Positions 53,801 through 64,000 of a stretch of DNA of 64,000 nt are shown here, in pieces. This DNA is from Akanthomyces muscarius (lineage: Eukaryota > Ascomycota > Sordariomycetes > Hypocreales > Cordycipitaceae), in contig NW_026611617.1 of NCBI RefSeq assembly GCF_028009165.1, positions 816,001-880,000 of the forward strand, read 5' to 3'. How positions within the stretch are numbered: the stretch's first letter is position 1; each line of letters begins with the position of its first letter. The position numbers were made by a program, and so were the translations under genes. A model generated the notes under the pieces. That model did not search any database and was not told where the DNA came from. It saw nothing but the letters and a program-made list of their open reading frames with translations.

Positions 53801-55700
53801 AAATATCCTAATAACCTTCTTTAAGAACTAGGAGAGGATAGGTCTACCTATATTAATCTCCCTCCTACTAATTAATACTAGAATAATCACTTATTTAAGT
53901 TACTACTATATATACCTTCTAGAATTTGGGCCTTATAACTCCTACCCTTAGTCCTTAAAGTGGAAAAATAGGTTATATAATTAAGTAATCTATTATAAAA
54001 TAGCACGCCCTTATCTTTAAAGTAAATTAAGCTTATAACTCTAGAACCCTTATATCTAAAAAGTGAAGGTCTTTTTAAGACTAGTATAAGTAACTTTATA
54101 CCTATAAATAGAAAATAAGTTAGCTAATCCCCTAAACTAAATAGTCCTTTTAAGATACCTTTATTAAAATAAAAATCTAAAAGACTTTCTAGGAAGTCTA
54201 GTCTAGTAAATAAAATAAGGGAACTTATTATTACCCCCTTTACTTAATTAATTATAATTATAAACACTATATATAAGAAGTTTAATATTATACTTAAATA
54301 AAATTAAGTACTTTAAGAAGTCCTTTATAAGGTAAGATTACTAATCCCCTCTTATTTAGTTAAAGACCCTACTAATAATAAGATATATAGTATTTAGTCT
54401 AGTATAGTAGATTCTATATAAAAGAAGTAGATATTAGACTAGATTTTTAGTAGTTAAAGTGCTAATTAAGTTAATACTTTCTTAGAACTATCTAATAATA
54501 TAAAGTAAGATAGTAGTATAAAAAAGGAGGCGTCTAATATACTATCTTTTTACTTATAGATTAGGAAGTTAACAGTCTTTAAGATCTCTAAGTTAGTAAT
54601 TAAGAAGAGATATAATAAGGTATATAAAGAAAGATATAGTACTTTAAATATACTAGTACTTTAAGGTATAGAATTTATAAATATACTTAAAAATATAATT
54701 ATTATATAGATAAAATATAAATCACTTTTAAGCACTATTTTACCTAGATTAGTATATAAAGTAGCTTAGTAAAGAATTACTTAATAGGTTATTATAGATA
54801 TATAGTCTAAAATATAATAAGTATTATTTACTAAAGCTAATTTTTAAAAAAGAAAAAAGGTTAAGCTATTTAGTACTTATTATATAAAATAGTAAAAAGT
54901 ATATAAAAATATAGTAAAGCTAATAATTATTAAAGAGGATAATAATAAAGTTTTAAAAGAAGCTATTAAGAGTATTAAGGTTAATTAAAGTAAAGGGTAT
55001 CTATCTATAAGTTCTAAGCTAGTAGGTAATAAGGGTAAAGAAGGTATAAGAGACACCCTAATACCTTCTATTAAAGAGAAAATAGGCGTTAAGATAAAAG
55101 ATACTATAAATAATAGAGAGTTTTAATTAAGAGCTAGGAGCTCTTTTCTTATTAGAATATTATAGATTTTAATTATAAATAACTTATAATTATAAGGTAT
55201 ACTAGACTAGATTTTTCTTATATATTTACTTACTTCTTTTCTTATTAGATATAATACTAGTTCTAGATTATATTAGGGAGGATTATAATACTAGATAATA
55301 CACTTAATATATATATACTATATTACCCTTATATTATAACTATAAAAGCCTAATACCTTATAATAGGTAGTAAAGGAATAACTTTTTTTCTCTTAATATA
55401 ATATATTTTTAAAATACTATAATTAATTAATTATAAAGCCCTATATTTATAGGTAAGAATTACCCTTTTAGGTATTCTCCTTTAACCTATAATAATAACT
55501 TATTATTAAAGCCCTTACTATAATATATAAAATATAAATTTAACCTATATAGAGTAACTTAACCTAAATTAACTTAATTTTTAAAGATTATAATTAATTA
55601 CTTAAAGGCGCCTTTTATTATACTAATATGAAATATATAACCCTTATAAGAGTAATACCTTAATATTAGAGTATATAGAATATTTCTATAAGTTAGCGTA
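50888..55700. other. RIP-mutated sequence without assignable element
   Basis: About 4.8 kb of AT-rich sequence with scattered stops in all frames. Read-through translation gives protein-like stretches (for example around 51400-52150) but I could not assign them. The distal part (from about 52.4 kb) may be the gag-RT portion of retroelement 2. A TAGCTACTAGCTACTAGCTA micro-repeat occurs near 52311-52340. Confidence 0.5.
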
Positions 55701-56900
55701 TAGCTTTACTTAGTGTTTATATTCCTAGAATCACACTATAAAGATTTTATAACTTCTTTAAGAATAAGAAGATTATATAAGATATTATTAAGAAATATAA
55801 TATTTATAATAAAATAAAGTTAGTATAATATATACCTTATAGTAAACTATAACTAATATTACTACCTAAAAGAGTATAATAAACTATTATTATAGACTTT
55901 ATTATTAAACTACTAAAATCTAAAAAACTAATAATAAGAGTACTTTATAATAGTATCCTAGTTATTATTAATAAACTTATAAAATATACTTATTATATTC
56001 CTTATATAGAATCTAATAACACTAAAAACTTAGTATATATATTCTTTAAAAAAGTTATTACTTAATATAGATTATTAATAAAACTTATATTAAATTATAA
56101 TATATTATTTATATTAAACTTCTAGAAATACTTTATAGAAATAATAAAAGTTAAATAAAGCTTATCTATAATATTCTATCTATAATTAGATAGTTAGACT
56201 AAAATTCTAAATTAAATACTAGAATAATATCTATAAAGCTATATTAACTACTAGTAAGATAATTAGGTAGAATAGCTACTACTTATATAATAGGCTTATA
56301 ATAGCTCTAAAATCGATAATATAAAGATATTATTATTTAAAGTAAACTATAGATTTAATCCTATTATTAAAACATATATAATATAGAATATAAACGTACT
56401 AATAGTTATAATATATATAGTAATAATTATAGATATATAAAAACACTTATAATAAGAATAGATATTTTTATAAAACTATATAAAGTACTATATAGATAAA
56501 AAGAGATTACTAGTATAAATCCTAAAAGAGGGATATAAAGTCTATCTTATATATAAAAATATTAAAATAAAGCGACCTAATAATAAACTTAATTAGAAGA
56601 AAATTAGACTATTTTATATTAAATAAAAAATATTAAATATTAACTATAAACTATTATTACCTAATAGAATAAGAATCTATCCTATATTCTATATCTTACT
56701 ACTTAAAAAAGCACTAAATAATTTTATAGTTACTATAAATATTATTATAGAAAATAATAATAAATATAAAATTAAGAGAATACTTAAAGTATAAGGAAAT
56801 ATTAAGAAACGCGAATATCTTATTAAATAAAAAAAATATCTAAACTCTAAAAACACCTAGGAACCTATAAGAAATCTTATAAGTTATTTAGACCTACTAA
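55700..56900 (+). mobile_element. RIP-mutated Ty3/gypsy chromovirus-type retroelement 2 (integrase and chromodomain)
   Basis: Read-through translation on the plus strand gives an integrase with the expected landmarks (IIIDFIIKLLKSK, LVIINKLIKYTYYIP, a FYLQLDS-x-T segment and LEQYLQSYINYQQDN around 55890-56260), then HPV/F-like PIFYILLLKKAL and a chromodomain (IKRILKVQGN, KREYLIKQKKYLNSKNTQEP at about 56770-56865). A terminal chromodomain is diagnostic of the chromovirus lineage, which targets heterochromatin. Element limits are unknown; sequence belonging to it may extend to about 57.5 kb and upstream. Confidence 0.75.
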
Positions 56901-57507
56901 AGGGCTTTTACTAGCAGTTAGTAAGGGGCCTAACTTAGAAAGCTTACCTAGACTAAATTATAACTAATTAGGCTTATTAGAAACACCTAATACCTATAAA
57001 TTATAAATAACCCACTATTTATAAGAGTTTAGGGTAAGAAGAATATTATCCTCCTTATCTAGCTCTTATATACCCTACTTAAATAGCTTCTAACTTTTAT
57101 TCTTTACTAAATAATAAGTTTTATAAATCTATATTAAATAATTTACTACCTAAGATTATTAAAGTTATAGCTTAACTAAACACTCCTTTACCTTTTCCTT
57201 AGTGTTATCTAGTTTCTTCTACTATACTAGTAAGTGTAAAACTATAAAAACAAATTAGTAAGAAAGACTATAAAACTAAAAAAAGGATAAAACTTATAAG
57301 AGGATACTACTAATATACTATTATAAGAATAACTATAGTAGACACACTCCTTATAATAAGTTTTACTATTAGTAAAATAATACTTTAACTAATAGTTAAA
57401 ATAATAAGTATATAATATCTTAGTGTCTTAACTATAAAGAGTAATAAAGGACTTTAAGACGTCTTATTTATTAGATTTTTAGGAATAAGGTTTTTTAATA
57501 TAGCCTA

Positions 57508-59367
57508 ATATAGTTAATAAGTGAGTAGCGTAGATAAGTAAGTAGTATACCTCTACTAACCCTTTAACCTTTAATTATAAATAATTTAACTATACTATTA
57601 AAAAACATCTAAAACTAATTATAATCCTCTTCCTTATTAGTTTCTATATCTATAATATAAGTATATATATTATATCTAGTCTAACTATATATATTATATT
57701 ACTAACTATATATTTTAACCTTTATTTTATAATAACTATAAGCCTATATTTTATCCTTTACCTAACTATCTATATCTATCTACTATTTTAAATCTCTTAT
57801 ATTTTATATAAAAAAAGATTTTTTAGTTTATAATCTTATTTTTTTAGCCTATTAATACTTACTAATTAACTTATTTATAACTTTAAGGCCTTATACCTAA
57901 ATATATAGAAATATAATCTTATATATAATAACTATTATACCTTTTTTAAAACTATTAAGTATATTAAGACTTTTAGTTAAAAAGCTATTTAGGTAATTAG
58001 TAATTTATTTTTTTAGAATTAAAGACTATAAAACCACTTTATTTATTATACTTAGTATCTAAAAGACCTAAAATCTAACTAATTTTAGATATAAGTTTAA
58101 AAGACTTAATATTATAAACTTAAGTTCTAAAATAAAAATAACCTTTTTAGGATTAAAAAGGGTAATTTTAGTACCTTAAAAACTATCTTAAATATATTCT
58201 TTTATAATAGACTTATAAAAAGTATTAAAAAATATAAAAAAGAAGTCTTTTTTAATAATATATATAATACTAGCTTTTATAAGATCCTTAATTTTATTAC
58301 TTATAACCCTTTTTTAATAAACTAAAATAGTTAATATTTAAAAATTAGAGTATATAAGAAGAATATATAGATATAAAAAAGGTAATAATATTCTTCTTTT
58401 AATAGAAAAGCTTAAAGATAGTTAAATAGTGACTTTTATAGCTATTTAAAATTAGGAGATAATAACTACCCTCTTTTTAATCTTTTATATATTTTTTAAA
58501 ATACTTAATCTAATTTATACTAATTTTATTTATTATTTAACTATTTAAGCTTATATTAATATACTAATTTAAAAGTAGATATTTATCTTTATATTAAAAT
58601 ATAAGGTATTCTTAGCCTTTTAGTATAATATATAATAGTATTATTAAGTCTTAGGAATTTACTATCTAAAATATAATAACTTATTCCCTATTATTAGACT
58701 ATATTACTTTTACTTTTTTAACCTAATTAGAACTTATAATAACTATTATTATTATAATAAAGCCTATTAAAAACCTAGTCTTATTAAAGTTATAAATATT
58801 AGACTTTATAATACTATATTTTATAATTATATTCTTTAAATATATAAACTAACTATAAATAATAATTAGATTTTTATATTTTACCCTCTAATAATTATAT
58901 CTTTATTAAAAATATATAATAAGCTCTAATTATTATTATATAAGGTTTTTTACTTAATATACTCTAATATATTTACTATTATACTTAGCTAGTAGTTAGT
59001 TTACTATATCTTCTATTTTTATATACTAAAAGAGAAGGCCTTATAAATCTAGCTAGAGAATATATTTTATTATAACTCTCTTTTCTAAATTAGTAAGTTT
59101 TTTTAAATTAGTAGTATAATTATATTATAAGTTTTACCTATTATATTAGTATTAGATAGTTATTATAAGGATATTATAGATCTTTACTATTTTATAAATA
59201 CTTAATTTAGGTGATTTTTTAATAGATAAGGTAAGAATTATATTACCTTTTATAAAAGTGTTTTCTATAAGTTATTATTAAATAATTATAATATAAAGAT
59301 AATAGTTAGTATTCTATAGTGGAGGTACACTACTCGCTTATCTGCGCTACTCACTTATTAACCACAT
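57508..59367 (-). mobile_element. Pogo/Fot1-like copy E, full length (1860 bp)
   Basis: Flanked by TA on both sides (57506-57507, 59368-59369). Inverted terminal repeats ATATAGTTAATAAGTGAG and CTCACTTATTAACCACAT. It runs opposite to copy C and parallel to B, with extensive transitions. No coding capacity remains. Confidence 0.88.
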
Positions 59368-59479
59368 TAATATATTATTAATATATAATAATAAAGGAAG
59401 GAAGTTCTATATACCTACTAAATAAACAGCTAGAATAGGATTAGTAGCTTTAAGGATAAAACTAATAAAGGAGGAGTAT

Positions 59480-59880
59480 TATATTATAAATAATAGGAAG
59501 TAATATAAGGCGACTAGGGAAGCGGCCTAAAAGGACGACCTTATAGCGCCTATAGGCTCCTTAATCGGGCCTTATAGTTATATAACCTTACTAGATTACT
59601 AGAGTGAGTAAGCTAGTAAGTTATAAAGGGATTATAAGAGTAAGTAAGCTAGTAATCTAAGGAAAGTAATAGAGAGGTAAACTATTATATAAAGGAAGGA
59701 CTATAACTAGTCTAGATAGTTTAGATCTCTATTAATTAATCTAAGTAATAGTTTCACTATTAAGAGTTCTACTCTTAATAAATACCTATAATACTACTTA
59801 AACGTGCTACCCTATAGCTTTAAGCCTAACTTACTCTCTAAGAAACAGACCTACTATGACTTAGTAAATAAGCTATTATT
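59480..59880. repeat. 400-bp repeat, right inverted copy
   Basis: Reverse complement of 39727-40126. Its last 170 bp are also repeated directly at 60031-60202 (offset 322 bp). It is a little less AT-rich than its partner (it retains GGCGACTAGG, GCGGCC and GACGACC), so it may be less mutated. Confidence 0.8.
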
Positions 59881-60030
59881 ACACTTATATATATTCTAGT
59901 TTATAATATAAATCTAGTAGAATAGATAATTAGTAAGAAATTCTAATTAAAGAATTAGTTATAAAGGAACTAATCTAAAGAATATAATGAAAAGATATAC
60001 TACTATATAATAAAAAGAAAGATTATAGTG

Positions 60031-60202
60031 AGTTTAGATAGTTTAAAACTCTACTAATTAATCTAAGTAATAGTTTTACTATTAAGAGTTCTACTTTTAA
60101 TAAACACTTATAATATTACTTAATATACTACCTTATAACTTTAAGTCTAACTTACTCTCTAAGAAATAGACCTATTATAACTTAATAAATAAACTATTAT
60201 TA
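60031..60202. repeat. Partial direct copy of the 400-bp repeat
   Basis: It matches 59709-59880 in direct orientation from TTAGATAGTTTA to AAACTATTATTA, with transition-biased differences. Direct plus inverted copies suggest an LTR or terminal repeat of an unidentified element. Confidence 0.7.
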
Positions 60203-60404
60203 TTATATTTAACTTCTTCTAGTACCATGCCTTTTATAAGTACCTCTTATAGCTACTAGTACCTTCAACTAAGAAGATAGTAGATTAAAAACACCTGACT
60301 ATTATAGTCCTAACCCTAGTAACTATACCTGTAAATTATTATAGAGCTCTTATAAGCTACCAACTATATTAGGTATAGACTCCTTATATATTTTAGCTCT
60401 TAAA

Positions 60405-60923
60405 TATGGAAGGCAGCATGCGCCGGTGGGATTGTCGTACATGGACTAAATGGGGCCATGAAATTACAGCCTCCACTGTGCCGTGCTCCGCCATGTCACG
60501 TGGTAGGCCCTCTTACAATGATCGGGCATGTACGGAATACAGGAGCTAGCTATCAGTTTCATATTATTTGTGTAAATTGGCTCTCTATCAAACGTCTGCC
60601 GAGGCAATAATGTGTTATACTTATCTGTCTAAGCCGATGAAGTCCCCTTTAGACCAGCGCTCCTAATAGTCGAGGCCATCAGGACTCAGGTGCCTTCACA
60701 GAGGTGATCCACCGTCCACAGCGACTAACGTTAGCTATCGGCGGCATAATTAGCTATAGGGGTCGGGGGAATAGGTGCATTAAGTTAGTGAGCTAGCTAG
60801 CGATGCGTTAGTTAACGTTAGTACTAAGTAGTTTAGAGTTTATAACTGCTTCGCTAATAGTATTGCGCGCTAAGCTAAGACACGATAGTGCAACAAGAAC
60901 GCTATACCAGTAAGCAATATTCC
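60405..60923. other. Boundary region between the AT-rich block and the copper transporter gene
   Basis: GC content returns to normal at about 60405. Palindromic TAACGTTA-type sites occur at 60724-60734 and 60813-60822, with several GCTAGCTAG-like short palindromes between. It contains the 3' flank of the minus-strand Ctr gene. No gene seen. Confidence 0.5.
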
Positions 60924-61568
60924 TTACCGACAGCAGACTGTTAGGTCCTCGATCCCTTCCACTTGCTCCTTATTCCCGTCACCTCGCAGCTCAATCGTCA
61001 GGCTCAGCCAATCTGTCAGGAACTTGCCCAGCCCAGCTCCGGCGACAATCGAAAGGATGATCGCACCATTAAAGCTCATAGCTAGCAACATGATAATATA
61101 TGCTACACCACAGACAACAGCGTAGATGACGGCGCGAATCGCTTGCTGCACAGGCGAACCCCTTATAACAATCGTACTGCGCGAGCTGGGAATGATGGGT
61201 GCAGGTCGGAAAGATTGTCTAGCTCCTCTGCCATTGGCGATATCTTCGTCGTAGAGCTGTGCTGACGCGACCAGGACAGCGTTGCCGCGCTGCCTCATCT
61301 GAGCGAGAATCATACCGTCATATTTCTTGCCCATGACCCGGAGGGCCTCGAGCAGGACGACGAGAAGTGCCACCCCGATGCAGGAAGCAGCCATCATGCC
61401 GTTACTGGTGATATGCCATCCCGACGCTAGAAAGCAGGTATCTTTAACGTTCCAATTCCATAGCATCTACATAACAGATGTTAGCATTCGCGGGGATATG
61501 GTGAGCTTGGATTGTGGTATTTATACGTCCACCTTGCAGGCATTCATGCTAGCGGTGCCATGGTCCAT
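60924..61568 (-). CDS. Ctr-type copper transporter
   Basis: A trimeric high-affinity Cu(I) channel of the plasma or vacuolar membrane. Exon 1 is 61527-61568 (MDHGTASMNACKVD), exon 2 is 60924-61466; the 60-nt intron has a GTATAA donor, GCTAAC branch and GTAG acceptor. The product is 194 aa. MLWNWNVKDTCFLASGWHI precedes TM1 (MMAASCIGVALLVVLLEALR). TM2 lies at about 125-147 and TM3 carries the packing motif (AGAGLGKFL, of the GxxxG type). The N-terminus has one Met-x(6)-Met spacing rather than a Met-rich array, so it resembles Ctr2/Ctr3-like fungal transporters. An alternative donor GTGGAC six bases upstream would drop VD. It diverges from the metalloreductase gene. Confidence 0.92.
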
Positions 61569-62156
61569 CACGGTGGCGGTAGCTATAGAGCGCTCACGGG
61601 GAAGTAGTGTGGTGAACTCGAAGGAGAAAAGATGATGCTATAGCATAATGTTGGAAAATCACGACTAAGAGGTCATTGACGGCAACAGGCGAGGTGGCAG
61701 ACGCACAGCGCCGAGACCGAAGGAAGCAGACAGAGCGCGGACGATGCACAGCCACCACCCCACAGCGCTGCACCTTAAACTCCAATGTTAACGTTAGTTA
61801 CTGTTTCGAGCCCACCCTTTCGACCTGCTTCGGCTGACTAGCTCTGGCGGTTCCTCCAAGCAGATTTAGCTTTTTTCAACTGATGGAGAAAATAGGTCCA
61901 CCTTGTACGTCTTTATTCTTCTCAAACTTGCTCGTCTTCCAGATTGCAACGTGCACCAGGTCCTTGATATGGCTTCATGCCGCCACCTGGTGGCTCCTGC
62001 GCAGCGGCCACGTTGTTTCGTTCCCGCGTGTTATAATGTCGTTGAGGCCTCGAGTTGAAGTTTCTTCTTCATCCCATAGACATCCAGCTCTATGCGCCAG
62101 TCCATAGCCACTCCTCGCTTTTTCCCATATTCCTCCCTTCCGCCCATCTCTCTACG
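61569..62156. promoter_or_regulatory. Divergent promoter region of copper transporter and metalloreductase
   Basis: 588 bp between two start codons on opposite strands. A TAACGTTAGT site lies at 61789-61798. I looked for GATA-type (HGATAR) iron-regulator sites and found none convincing. Shared regulation by metal status is inference from gene content. Confidence 0.55.
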
Positions 62157-64000
62157 ATGGCCCTTCAAGCGTCACAGCTCCCCAGCCTTGAACGGCGACA
62201 AGGCCACCAGTCGTCCAACCTAAGTGAAGGGACTTTGATCGAGTACTGGGGTTACGCGGTGCGCGTTTGGCCTTGCACAAATGATGCGGGTACCTGTGGT
62301 AGGTCGCACTAGGTCTGGCCCATCATCTCGCCTTGTCCTAACCCAGACCGTGCCTAGAATATCTCGAGGAGATCTACGTGGGTCATCAGCGGGGCATCCT
62401 CTATGTCGGTGTGATGACAGCAACTATTTTTGGCCTGGTTCTGATGTATGCCGTGGGATGGCATTTCTGCGCACCACGGCGCGCATTTGAGATTCCAGTC
62501 AAGAGCACTGCATCGGACAGCGGCATGCGAAAGCTCGCAAACGCCATCGCCTCGACGGGCAGATATTACTTGCTTCCAGACAGTTGGCGCATCATTTTCG
62601 GAAGGACCTCACGCCTTCAAGTTCTCGTCCTCGGTATCCTGTTTGCATATATCTGCATCTTCTCGTTCGTTGGCATCGGGTACAAGGATTGGACGACGCC
62701 CCCTTCCAAAACCTACCAGGCGGGTTATCCGGGTCTAACGCAGAGGAGAAGCTGGTTGGGGCCATGGTCTGATAGAATTGGCACGTTTGCTTTCGCATTG
62801 ACTCCTTTCTCCGTCCTGCTTTCAAGCAGAGAGTCAATTCTCTCTCTCCTGACTGGCATCCCCTACCAGAGCTTTAACTTCCTTCATCGTTGGCTGGGCT
62901 GGATCATCTTGATCCAGGCAATTGCTCACACTTTGGGTTGGACCATCATTGAAGGTTCGATTGCCACTATCGCATAGGCGCTTCAAAGCCAGCTGACCCT
63001 TGCTTCAGTTGTCTTCTACCAGCCGCAGCCTGTAGTGGCTACTACGTGGATTGAACAGCTCTATATGGTGTGGGGCTGCGTTGCGATCCTCTTGATCTGT
63101 ATTATGGCTATCCTCGCAAGTCCTTGGGGGATTAGGGCCACTGGCTATGAGTTCTTCCGAAAGGCTCACTATATCCTAGCGATGTTCTACCTCGGCGCTT
63201 GCTGGGGTCACTGGCACCCGCTAAAGTCATTCATCATCCCAGGTCTTTGCATCTGGTTTGTTGATCGTGGTGCTCGGCTGATTCGATCTTTCCTGATCCA
63301 CTATTCTTACCTGCCAGATGGTTCAATGGGATTTCAAACAGCAAGTGCGGAGATGTCTCTGTTTCGCGATGAGAGCGGCGATGTGGTTCGGCTAGACTAC
63401 CAGTACGCTCATAATGCTTGGAAACCTGGCCAGCACTTCTATCTGTGCTTCGCAAATGCGAGCATCTGGCAGTCGCATCCCTTCACCCCATTAAGTCTCC
63501 CTCTAGAGAAAGATGGTGTCGTACAGCACTCTTATATCTTTAGGGCGAAGAAGGGAGAGTCAGCTAAGATTGCGAAGATGGCCGCAGCACTGGCAGAAGT
63601 CGGAGCACCTCTAACAACACCAGTGGTCATGCAGGGCCCTTATGGAGAGGACCACACTCAGACGCTTTCGCCAGACGTTAATGTGCTGTGTGTTGCAGGA
63701 GGCACTGGCATTAGCTATATTCTTCCGACTCTCCTATGGCTAGCTAGCCAGCCACCAAACCCTAACCGCCACATCGCTCTGGTCTGGTCAGTGCGAAGAC
63801 TTCAGGATGTCGAATGGGTGCGCCAGGAGCTGGGCATCCTCTCACACGCGAAGCAGCACAATATTAGCATCACTGTGCACGTTACGCGGGAGGTGCGCAG
63901 CGAGTCCGTCTCAGCAACTGCAGCTGAGAAGTCTGTGGATATTGCAGCATCGTCAGCGTCATCAAGTAGTGGTGTTGATAGCGTGCTGAACGTTGCAAAG
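62157..64000 (+). CDS. Ferric/cupric reductase, FRE family (3' end outside window)
   Basis: A plasma-membrane flavocytochrome b that reduces Fe(III) or Cu(II) outside the cell with cytosolic NADPH. Exons 62157-62298, 62358-62954 and 63009 to beyond the right edge; introns 59 and 54 nt. The second intron removes an in-frame TAG at 62975 and joins IIE to VVFYQPQP. About 577 residues are visible. Haem-ligating histidines sit in FNFLHRWLGWIILIQAIAHT and FRKAHYILAMFYLGACWGHW. FAD binding: HPFTPLSLP. GPYGEDH follows and the NADPH site is VAGGTGISYILPTLLWL. The N-terminus (MALQASQLPSLERRQGH) is not an obvious cleavable signal peptide. The C-terminal NADPH lobe is incomplete. Confidence 0.93.

Larger units (their letters stand above)
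39580..60404. other. AT-rich, RIP-mutated repeat block (about 20.8 kb)
   Basis: Base composition changes abruptly at both limits. Inside, TA dominates, while CA, TG and CG dinucleotides are strikingly scarce, the expected outcome of CpA-to-TpA repeat-induced point mutation on both strands. No open frame exceeds 60 codons on either strand. Every recognisable segment is a mobile element, listed separately. The block is probably H3K9-methylated heterochromatin; whether it is centromeric, subtelomeric or interstitial cannot be told from the window. Confidence 0.92.

Noticed and set aside
39580..60404. CRISPR-like or satellite array in the AT-rich block
   Set aside because: Repeats are dispersed transposon copies, not regularly spaced units.
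62975..62977. Premature stop making the ferric reductase a pseudogene
   Set aside because: The TAG falls in a 54-nt intron with valid GT/AG and branch signals; splicing restores the family's YQPQP context.

Overview
The window is nuclear DNA from a filamentous ascomycete, most likely a Sordariomycete and possibly Hypocreales. The evidence is short (46-82 nt) introns with GTRNGT donors, CTAAC/CTGAC branch sites and YAG acceptors, gene families typical of Pezizomycotina, and a 21-kb AT-rich block with a repeat-induced point mutation (RIP) signature. I derived the exon/intron models by hand from splice signals and family motifs; they are not transcript-supported.

Left arm (1-34 kb), GC-balanced and gene-rich. 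In order: a DHHC ankyrin palmitoyltransferase (AKR1 type, cut by the left edge); a local family of small coiled-coil genes with one decayed copy; a small Cys-rich protein; SRP receptor beta; cystathionine beta-synthase; then a cell-surface polysaccharide group made of a chitin-synthase-like GT2, a chitin deacetylase with three CBM18 modules, and a UDP-sugar 6-dehydrogenase diverging from the deacetylase. These are followed by a short helical protein, a berberine-bridge-type FAD oxidase, a TetX-like FAD monooxygenase, a 794-aa single-pass membrane protein of unknown function, a ThDP enzyme, a BTB protein, a frameshifted relic with a split Cys-pair motif, and a membrane protein of a recurrent unnamed fungal family.

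Centre (34.6-60.4 kb). A 1560-aa NLR-like receptor (alpha/beta-hydrolase, NACHT, sixteen 33-residue HEAT-type repeats) ends about 80 bp before the AT-rich block. The block has no ORF over 60 codons. It consists of nested RIP-mutated transposons: four full-length ~1.86-kb pogo/Fot1-like elements and one interrupted left part, all with TA target duplications, at least two Ty3/gypsy retroelements (one with an integrase-chromodomain end), and a ~400-bp repeat in inverted orientation near the two ends.

Right arm (60.4-64 kb). A Ctr-type copper transporter and a ferric/cupric reductase (cut by the right edge) diverge from one 588-bp intergenic region, as expected for a reductive metal-uptake pair.

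I saw no tRNA, rRNA or CRISPR array.
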